NCBI GenBank assembly: GCA_963691705.1
Contig: OY829543.1
Span: 44,958,855 to 45,022,854, forward strand
Direction of reading: 5' to 3'
Length of the DNA: 64,000 nucleotides
DNA from: Viola odorata
Lineage: Eukaryota > Streptophyta > Magnoliopsida > Malpighiales > Violaceae
The translations under genes and the position numbers were made by a program. Shown here in pieces: positions 57,153 to 64,000 of the stretch (within the stretch, counting starts at the first letter, position 1; each line of letters opens with the position of its first letter). Under the pieces are notes generated by a model, which saw only the letters and a program-made list of their open reading frames with translations, did no database searches and was not told the origin of the DNA.

Positions 57153-60100
57153 TCAAGCTGGAGCATAGATATTGATCATGCCCAGCTTGTTACAAAGATA
57201 ATTCACTCGGGGACCTGGAAGAGCTTTCGTGAATAGATCACCCAATTGTTCTCCTGTCTTCACATAGTGAGTAGAAATTAGATTTCCCTGAATCTTCTCT
57301 CGAATGAAGTGGCAATCTACTTCGATATGTTTAGTCCTCTCATGATAAACAGGATTTGCAGCGATGTGAAGAGCAGCTTGATTATCACACCAGAGTTTTG
57401 AAGGTGAAGAGTGTTCTATACCAATTTCAGTCAGAAGCTGTCGCATCCATATAACCTCACAGGAGGATTGTGCCATTGCTCTGTATTCTGACTCTGCACT
57501 GGATCTCGATACCACATTTTGCTTCTTGCTCCTCCAAGAGATTAGATTCCCACCAACAAAAACACAGTAGCCGGTTATTGATCTTCTATCAATTTTCGAC
57601 CCGGCCCAATCTGCATCAGCAAAACACTCAATCTGATTGTGACCGTGGTTACTGTACAAGATCCCGAGGCCAGGCGCCCCTTTCAGATAGCACAAGATAT
57701 GCTCCAAAGTCTCCCAATGCTTATCTGTTGGAGCAGACATGAACTGACTAACAACACTAACCGCGAAGGTGATGTCAGGTCGTGTCACACAGAGATAGTT
57801 TAGTTTCCCAACTAATCTCCTATACCTCTCAGGATCATCAAAAGGGTCACCGTCATCTTTGGTGAGATTGACATTAGAAGCCATAGGGGAGCTACAGGGC
57901 TTGGCTCCCAACTTTCCTGTTTCTGCAAGAAGATCAAGAACATACTTTCTTTGAGATAAGAAGATACCTTTGTTACTCCTGGAAACTTCTATCCCTAGAA
58001 AGTATTTCAGCTGATCCAAGTCTTTTGTACTAAACTTGGTATGCAGGAAAGATTTGAGTGAAGAGATCCCAACACTATCATCTCCTGTAATGATAATGTC
58101 ATCCACATACACAACAAGCAGAATAATACCAGCAGCAGATTGTCTATAAAAGACAGAGTGATCACACTGACTCTTGTGCATTCCAAAATCTAAAACTACC
58201 TCACTGAATTTTCCAAACCAGGCACGAGGGCTCTGTTTTAGACCATACAAAGCCTTCTTCAACATACAAACTTTCCCATACTCCCCCTGAGCAACAAACC
58301 CAGGTGGTTGCTCCATATAAACTTCTTCCTGTAGGTCACCATGAAGAAAAGCATTCTTGATATCCAGCTGATGGAGGGGCCAATCCCGAGAGGCAGCCAA
58401 GGAGATGAACAATCTAACAGAGGATAACTTGGCCACAGGAGAAAAAGTGTCTGAATAATCGACCCCATACGTTTGGGCATATCCTTTAGCAACGAGCCTT
58501 GCTTTAAGACGTGCCACAGAGCCATTAGGTTGGACTTTCACTGCAAATACCCATTTACACCCCACTGCCTTCTTTCCCTGAGGCAAAGTCACCAAATCCC
58601 AAGTCTGATTATCCTCCAAAGCTATAATCTCCTCAAACATTGCATCCTTCCAACCAGGATGATCCAATGCTTCCTTTACTGTTTCAGGAACGACAATCGA
58701 GTCTAGAGAAGAAATCAGAGCACATGTCTGGGGAGATAGGTGATCATAAGTGACAAAGCTAGCAATGGAGTAGATAGATTTGCAGTGTCGTTTACCTTTT
58801 CGAATGCTAATGGGGAGATCGAGATCACTAGGGGGATCAGATGACGAGGACTCTGGTGGAGTACAAGTATCAATGGAAGATGCAGATGGTACTGGAAGAG
58901 CACTACAAGGTGGGTCTCTCATAACTGGAAGAGCGGGAGGCTGAGGTAGAACACACTCTTCACTACTCTGCGCAGAAGTACCCGAAGAAGGAGGCTGGTC
59001 AAGGGTACTATCACAAGAGGGTTGATCAGAAACAACCAAGGGAGGAGCAGAGGAGGCTGGAGGAGCAGAGTAGACCAACCAATCATCATCACCATGATCA
59101 TCATCCTGTCGAGGTGGATGAGGATGATGTGAGAAGAATGGTACCTGTTCTGAGAAAGCAATATCGATAGACACTAGATACTTCTGAAGGTCTGGAGAGT
59201 AGCATCGGTACCCTTTCTGAAGCCGAGCATATCCTAAGAAAATACATTTTAAAGCTTTAGGATCCAACTTCGTAATGTGAGGACGAACATCACGAACATA
59301 GCAGGTACTACCAAAAATCTTCGGCTCAATGGGGAATAATGGTTTTCCAGGAGCAAGGACTGTAATTGGAATACCATTATCTAGAACAGCAGAAGGCATA
59401 CGATTAATCAAGAAACAGGCTGTAGACACAGCATCAACCCAAAACTCCTTAGGAACCTTGTTCTGAAATAAGAGAGCACGAGCAGTTTCTAAAAGATGCC
59501 TGTTCTTTCTCTCAGCTACACCATTCTGAGCTGGTGTATCCACACAAGAAGACTGATGTAAGATGCCGTGCTGAGTCATATAAGTCTGAAATGATTCTGA
59601 CATGTATTCCTTAGCATTATCACTTCTGAGAATACGAACAGATGTACCGAACTGAGTCTTAATCTCTGTACAAAAGGCACAAAAATGGGAAAATACCTCA
59701 GAGCGGTTCTTCATGAAGTATACCCAAGTCATTCTGGAGTAATCATCCACGAATGTGACAAAATATCGAAAACCTGGTTTGGATGTTACAGAACATGGAC
59801 CCCAAACATCAGAATGAACCAATTCAAACGCTGAATTCGCACGGTTATTGGTCCGTGGACCCAATGAAGTGCGATGGTGCTTCGCAAAATGACAGGATTC
59901 ACAATCAAGAGAAGTAGCAGACTTGAATTGTGGACAGACTTGCTTCAGATACTGCAGACACGGATGACCTAGACGACAATGAGCTTCAACCAGAGAAGTG
60001 GAGCTAAAGCAGGCTACTGACTCTGGTACCCATGGATCCAGAACATACAGACCACCCGATAGATGTCCTCTACCAAAGACCCGCTTTGTCACTAGATCCT

Positions 60101-60614
60101 GAAGGAGACAATGATCAGGGTAAAAAGAGATGAAGCAGTTGAGGTCCTTTGTAAGTTTACTAACTGACATCAGATTAAAAGCCAACTCAGGTAGACTAAG
60201 TACAGATGACATAGTAATAGCAGAAGTTGGTTTAACTATACCAGAACCCTCAACACTACGAGTGGTGCCATCAGCAATGGTGACATGAGCAGATGTTTTA
60301 AATTTCTTAAAACTGGAGAAAGTATTTGTGTTACCTGTCATATGTTCATTTGCACCTGAATCAACTACCCACTGACTAGAACTAGAGACAAGACATGTTT
60401 TAGCTTTCACAAACTCTTGGTACAGGGAGAATCTGGCAAATTCCTCCTCTGAGAGTGGCTTAGGTGGATCAGGTAAGGAGCTTGAAAGAGCAACTAGATT
60501 AGCTGATTTCCTCCTCTGATTGTAGTTCTGCAGTTTCGTACAGAAACGCTTTGTATGACCAATCTTCTTGCAGTAGTAACAAGTAACATCACTTAAGTTA
60601 CCACCCCGAGCCAT
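57153..60614 (-). CDS. Copia polyprotein: zinc knuckle, protease, integrase, RT, RNase H
   Basis: 1153 codons from ATG 60612-60614 (in-frame sequence without ATG extends to 60701). Order: CCHC knuckle CYYCKKIGHTKRFC (about 12-25), protease active site WVVDSGANEHMTG (about 80-92), integrase zinc region LGHP...CESC (about 215-245) and DDE core (DVWGP, FVDDYSRMTWVYF, DNAKEY, QNGVAERKNRHL), RT (CKWVFAVK, QLDIKNAFLHGDL, YGLKQSPRAWF, YVDDIIITG near 845), RNase H (DADWAGS near 1015, SAESEYRAMA, WCDNQAALHIA). All catalytic motifs are present. The large N-terminal gag capsid (UBN2-type) domain is missing, so particles would need gag from another element. It is unbroken, unlike the gypsy elements here. 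Confidence 0.92.
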   Translation of the reverse strand: MARGGNLSDVTCYYCKKIGHTKRFCTKLQNYNQRRKSANLVALSSSLPDPPKPLSEEEFARFSLYQEFVKAKTCLVSSSSQWVVDSGANEHMTGNTNTFSSFKKFKTSAHVTIADGTTRSVEGSGIVKPTSAITMSSVLSLPELAFNLMSVSKLTKDLNCFISFYPDHCLLQDLVTKRVFGRGHLSGGLYVLDPWVPESVACFSSTSLVEAHCRLGHPCLQYLKQVCPQFKSATSLDCESCHFAKHHRTSLGPRTNNRANSAFELVHSDVWGPCSVTSKPGFRYFVTFVDDYSRMTWVYFMKNRSEVFSHFCAFCTEIKTQFGTSVRILRSDNAKEYMSESFQTYMTQHGILHQSSCVDTPAQNGVAERKNRHLLETARALLFQNKVPKEFWVDAVSTACFLINRMPSAVLDNGIPITVLAPGKPLFPIEPKIFGSTCYVRDVRPHITKLDPKALKCIFLGYARLQKGYRCYSPDLQKYLVSIDIAFSEQVPFFSHHPHPPRQDDDHGDDDWLVYSAPPASSAPPLVVSDQPSCDSTLDQPPSSGTSAQSSEECVLPQPPALPVMRDPPCSALPVPSASSIDTCTPPESSSSDPPSDLDLPISIRKGKRHCKSIYSIASFVTYDHLSPQTCALISSLDSIVVPETVKEALDHPGWKDAMFEEIIALEDNQTWDLVTLPQGKKAVGCKWVFAVKVQPNGSVARLKARLVAKGYAQTYGVDYSDTFSPVAKLSSVRLFISLAASRDWPLHQLDIKNAFLHGDLQEEVYMEQPPGFVAQGEYGKVCMLKKALYGLKQSPRAWFGKFSEVVLDFGMHKSQCDHSVFYRQSAAGIILLVVYVDDIIITGDDSVGISSLKSFLHTKFSTKDLDQLKYFLGIEVSRSNKGIFLSQRKYVLDLLAETGKLGAKPCSSPMASNVNLTKDDGDPFDDPERYRRLVGKLNYLCVTRPDITFAVSVVSQFMSAPTDKHWETLEHILCYLKGAPGLGILYSNHGHNQIECFADADWAGSKIDRRSITGYCVFVGGNLISWRSKKQNVVSRSSAESEYRAMAQSSCEVIWMRQLLTEIGIEHSSPSKLWCDNQAALHIAANPVYHERTKHIEVDCHFIREKIQGNLISTHYVKTGEQLGDLFTKALPGPRVNYLCNKLGMINIYAPA

Positions 60615-60701
60615 TCTTAACACAAAATGAGCAAAAATTCGAGCAGATATACGAGCAAATGTACGAACACAAGCTAGATTGAGCACAAACACAGCATTCA
60701 A

Positions 60702-61436
60702 TCACAACCAGCAGCAAACCACAGCAAACCAACCAACTCAAGCAACAAACCTGCTAACCCAGCAGTGAACCACTCAACCTGATGAGCAAATCAACGAACC
60801 AGAGCAGCAGACCAGAAAATCAGCCAACCAAGCAGAACCAAGCAGCAAACGGACCTCAACCAGTCCACACTAAGAGAATACAGAGCAAATATAGCAGAGC
60901 TATGCGCAGCAAATACAGAGCAAACAGTACTCAAACAGTACACGCAAATACGAACCAAAATACGCAAATTACCCTAAACCAGTATAGGTGAACAGTAACA
61001 GCACGTATGTACAGGACAGTGCGTACCCGTGAACAGTGCCGACCCACCCGTGAACAGTGCCGGATAACCCACCCGTGAACAGTGCGGAATAGTGCCCGAA
61101 AGTGGCAGTTTCGTAGTTTTGCAAAACGGAGCCTCAAAAATCGACAAAATTGAAAACCAAGCACGGGTACCTGCCTATCTCGACGAGGCGAGCAAAACCC
61201 AGGTGACGGTGGCCGGACGCGCCTCCACTCGCCGGAGGAAGGTGAGGTGGTCGGAATCTTCCAGGCCCGATTGCCGGCGCGTCGGTGATCGGAATGACCC
61301 CGTTCCGGTTGCGTTAGACTTGTCTCGTCGTGACGCTCGTTTCGGTTCTGGCGGTGAGAAAACGGAGTCCGGGAAGTGGTTCAACTGACAGTGGCAGCAA
61401 CAGTGACGCAGAGGAGAGTAACTTGCTCCGCTACCA
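60702..61436 (-). other. Copia leader replacing the gag region
   Basis: 735 bp between the LTR and the ORF without a capsid frame. On the plus strand CCCGTGAACAGTGC recurs at 61027, 61050 and 61074, and words like AGCAGCAAACC are common. A GC-rich part (61180-61370) has overlapping short ORFs on both strands with no domain. Confidence 0.7.
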
Positions 61437-61565
61437 TGTTATTTGAGTAAATGCACTCTCTCATTTCATTAATTGGACTAGGTTACATATATATACAGAA
61501 TACATAATACCGTATATACATACGTATACAAATACGTATACTAACACTAATATACATATCTAACA
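61437..61565 (-). repeat. 5' LTR of the Copia element
   Basis: 129 bp, identical to 57017-57145. Followed on the plus strand by TAAGG, the target duplication. Confidence 0.95.
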
Positions 61566-61688
61566 TAAGGAAAGAACAAAAAATGTTGAACCATAAAGCC
61601 TGTAAATCCAAAGGTAAAAGTGGAAAAGGAAAATGAAAAACTTAAGAAAAGAGATCTATGAAAAACAAATCATACTCATTACCCATAC

Positions 61689-61823
61689 CTTGCAAGTACC
61701 GTGAAATGAAGAGCAAAAGATATCATGGGCTTTCTTCAACAAACCGTTCCTCCTCTTCGAGAAAGTCACCTGCCTGTTGATCTTGTTCTCTATCCTCCTC
61801 AGCTCAACCCTACCCCTCCCCAT
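61689..61823 (-). pseudogene. MADS-box first-exon fragment
   Basis: Minus-strand ATG at 61821-61823 opens [20 protein letters not shown] then [12 protein letters not shown], the start of the MADS DNA-binding domain as found in AP1/SEP/AGL6-type floral regulators. After KKA the usual YELSVLCDAEVALI segment is missing and the sequence continues [12 protein letters not shown], ending at AAG|GTATGG, a good splice donor. Exon 1 would be 135 nt instead of about 185. MADS proteins need the missing beta-sheet region to dimerise, so this is probably a decayed copy. The Copia element lies about 120 bp downstream in its transcription direction. I do not know whether further exons survive. Confidence 0.72.
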
Positions 61824-61972
61824 CTTCTCCTCCCACTTTTCCTAGTAAAAATTACCAGAAAAAATACAAATCCAAACAGAGCCTAGCATAATAAATTAAT
61901 ACAATAGCTAACAAAGTAAGATAAGAGATGGATCCAGAGGTGCGTTTCTTTGCTTTTTCTCTTTTTGGTAAG

Positions 61973-62154
61973 GAGAAATGATATTTTGGCAGAAAATTTG
62001 AGCAAAAAAATGAGCAGATGGCATTTTCGTAAATAAGTGATGGCAGTTTTGTAATAAGTGATGACAATTTCGTAAATAAAACGATCATTTTATTTACAAA
62101 ACTGCCATCTGCTCATTTTTTCTGCTCAAATTTTCTGCCAAAATATCATTGCTC
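61973..62154. mobile_element. Foldback MITE with about 50-bp terminal inverted repeats
   Basis: 182 bp. The left arm GAGAAATGATATTTTGGCAG and the inverted right arm GAGCAATGATATTTTGGCAG continue to match for about 50 bp (AAAATTTGAGCA...ATGAGCAGATGGCA). Short flanking repeats GTAAG (61968-61972, 62155-62159) are consistent with a 5-bp target duplication. Non-coding; superfamily not assigned. Confidence 0.75.
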
Positions 62155-62449
62155 GTAAGGTAAGTAGCTAGCAATTGGGTGTTGTTTTGATATTTTCTGA
62201 TTTCACTTTTCCTTATATTTGCAAGAAGAGAGAATGAATGCTAATGATACAAATAATTTAATAATAATTATAATATTTGTAGCCGGAGGTGTGTGAGGTA
62301 TGGGTATGGGATTCACCGGTTCATTTGTGTTTATTTTGGATCCATATTAATTTATAATTAGCTGTACTGGATATAATATATTGAGTATTTGTATTTGTGT
62401 ACAAAATTTGTATTTCAGTAGGAGTATTTTTATTAATTATTATAAAAAA
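62155..62449. other. AT-rich spacer
   Basis: No gene or clear repeat recognised. Confidence 0.5.
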
Positions 62450-62626
62450 AAAATCCGGGTCAGAATCGGAACCGGTCTGGTCTGACTCGAAAAAATTGGA
62501 ACCGGTCCGGACTGGACTGGAAGTGTCCGGTCCTGTCCAATTCTATCCCGAATAAGAATCAGTAATTCCGGTCCGGTCCAATTCTAGGACAAAAATCGGA
62601 CCGGACCGACCCATGTACACCCCTAC
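62450..62626. repeat. hAT-like terminus
   Basis: Dense in CCGGTCC/GGACCGG words and ends CCCATGTACACCCCTA, whose reverse complement TAGGGGTGTACATGGG is the usual form of a hAT-type element end. The opposite end was not found. Confidence 0.4.
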
Positions 62627-63437
62627 AAACGGCGCCGTTTTTCTCTTCATTTCATTTCTTTCGTTCTTCCTCTTCGCTAGTAGACGCAGAGCCGTAAGCA
62701 AAAACAAAAACCTAGTTTTTCTTCTGTCCGCAATCTACTCCTTCCGCCACCGCAAACCCCTGCACTTCCATCGCCGATTTGCTGATGTGGACAGAAGCTC
62801 CTCCGTCACAATCTACTCCCTTCACCACCGCAAAGAATTGCAGAGAATTAGAGGATTTGCTTGTGCAAATCTAGGCCTTGTAATCCTAGTTAAAGTAAAC
62901 AATATAATACATTTTTTGTACTACTATGATTATTATTACTACTATTATGATTCTTCAGCTAGTCATGCTATGCTATCCAAAGTTGCTAATCTTTGGTGAT
63001 GTATTTGGAAGGTTAGCTAGGGTTGGATGTCTTTGACTAATCAGCTTGTAAAGTTTGCAAATGTTGAAAATCTTAGGGTTGGAAAAGTAAGTAGTAGGCA
63101 AATGGAATTTTTTTATTTATTGCCATCAAAATAGATAATAGCAGAACAGAAAATGGTTTTGAAATATTCAAAATGATTAGTAAAAAAATATGTTGAGAAG
63201 AATATTCAATATGTATTCAACTTTTAGCACAAAAAGAACAGTAAAAAAGATGAGACTTGATTTAGGGACAGTAATTTACTAACTGAATCTTATTCTAGTC
63301 ATACAATTGTGGTATAGTACAAACGCAGGAGCACGAACACGAACAAGAAACAATGATATTATGCACTCAGTTGATTTTATTTTTAACTTTTGATCTACTT
63401 GATATTTTATTTTAATATATTATAAAATGCTACAGTA
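62627..63437. other. Unassigned DNA with a Tyr- and Arg-rich ORF
   Basis: The 128-codon ORF 62613-62999 has no recognisable domain and runs through an (ATT/ACT)-rich tract. It contains a short internal duplication (AATCTACTCC(T/C)TTC(C/A)CCACCGCAAA near 62731 and 62810). It may be a gene leader or captured fragment; not supported as a gene. Confidence 0.35.
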
Positions 63438-63590
63438 TAAAAACTGGCCGGTTCAATTCGGTTTAATCCGGTTCAATCATCTAAAATTAAACAGTTTAAA
63501 ACGGTTCAATATTTACAATCCAGTCGAATCCGATTAAACCAAAAAAAAAAAAATTTCGGTTTCCTATCCAATCCGGTTCTGATAACTATA
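63438..63590. repeat. hAT-like repeat fragment
   Basis: GGTTCAATTCGG, AATCCGGTTCAATC and AAACGGTTCAA words resemble the interior of the hAT-type MITE at 46863-47269. No ends or target duplication can be defined. Confidence 0.4.
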
Positions 63591-64000
63591 AAAGATTGTG
63601 CAAAAAGTGTGGGCAACAACCTTGAGGAAGGAGAGGATGGTCTTGAGATGACAGGGCAGGTGGTGCAGGGAGCAATACGGTAGGGGAGGATAAACAACCC
63701 GCCGAAGAGCACAGGGTAAAGAACGGTGGAGAGCCACTGATTTGAACGAAGGAGGACACGTGTTCAGATGCTATGGCTTCGGCTGTCTCTAAGGCACATG
63801 TGACATAAGAATGAGCTGACATAAAAAGGCCCAATCCCACATTCAGCCCAATTGCCCAAGTAGATTAAGAGAGCCCCCATAAAAAGGCCACATTCCAGTC
63901 ATCACCCAGCTCACACCACCTCATGGGCCGGACCAACGGTCACTAAGGACCTTACCTTTAGAACCAAGGAAGCCCGGAATAACCGCCTATGGCTACGAGG
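63591..64000. other. Unassigned sequence at the window edge, possibly LTR-like
   Basis: Contains repeated AAAAAGGCC(C/A) words (63823, 63878) and a GGGCCGGACC run. It could be part of a retroelement continuing beyond the window. No gene seen. Confidence 0.3.

Larger units (their letters stand above)
57017..61565 (-). mobile_element. Young Copia retrotransposon without capsid domain
   Basis: 4549 bp with identical 129-bp LTRs (57017-57145 and 61437-61565) and a perfect 5-bp target duplication TAAGG (57012-57016, 61566-61570). On the minus strand the order is LTR, primer site TGGTAGCGGAGCAAG (resembling the tRNA-Met type TGGTATCAGAGC), about 0.7 kb leader, one long ORF, polypurine tract TTGAGGGGGAG, LTR. 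The ORF has no stop. LTR identity says recent insertion, but 129 bp gives low resolution. Confidence 0.95.

Noticed and set aside
57153..60614. Long intact Copia polyprotein as a domesticated host gene
   Set aside because: Identical LTRs, a primer site, a polypurine tract and a perfect target duplication show an ordinary recent insertion.
62613..62999. 128-codon ORF near the right end
   Set aside because: It runs from a repeat terminus into an ATT/ACT simple repeat encoding poly-Tyr, with no domain.

Overview
The window is nuclear DNA from a flowering plant, most likely a eudicot. It has AT-rich spacers, GT-AG introns, plant-specific genes (GIF1/ANGUSTIFOLIA3-type coactivator, VQ-motif protein, a MADS-box exon fragment) and a dense set of plant transposon families. 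I cannot name the species. Only two host genes look intact: GIF1 (42052-45388, +, four exons) and a single-exon VQ protein (48883-49305, -). Nearly everything else I can identify is mobile DNA or its debris.

Layout. 1-2968: AT-rich spacer with a hAT-like terminus. 2969-14555: a decayed Ty3/gypsy element of Tat type (gag, protease, RT, RNase H, a second RNase H, integrase, a hairpin-rich repeat array, an antisense extra ORF). Its right end is scrambled into two LTR types, one present as an inverted pair. 14556-20740: spacer with degraded LTR pieces, Stowaway-type MITEs and a broken EAR-motif gene. 20740-39635: a PIF/Harbinger DNA transposon (Myb/SANT gene plus DDE transposase) split by three younger insertions, each with its own target-site duplication: a solo LTR, a poly(A) retroposon and a full 12.8-kb Athila-type element. 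41600-45765: the GIF1 locus. 45765-47269: a solo LTR and a hAT-type MITE. 48883-49305: VQ gene. 51328-55093: a nearly perfect palindrome of PIF/Harbinger transposase copies, arms about 1.8-2.0 kb, spacer 20 bp. 57017-61565: a young Copia element on the minus strand with identical 129-bp LTRs, an open pol frame and no capsid domain, lying just downstream of a shortened MADS-box first exon (61689-61823, -). 61973-64000: a foldback MITE and hAT-like repeat pieces.

How parts relate. GIF1 and the VQ protein are independent regulators of growth and of stress signalling. The transposons do not form a pathway, but their nesting gives a relative order: the PIF host first, then the solo LTR, retroposon and Athila (LTRs about 2% apart by eye). 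The Copia element is probably the youngest. The palindrome could make hairpin RNA against PIF elements such as the one at 20740-39635; this is inference.
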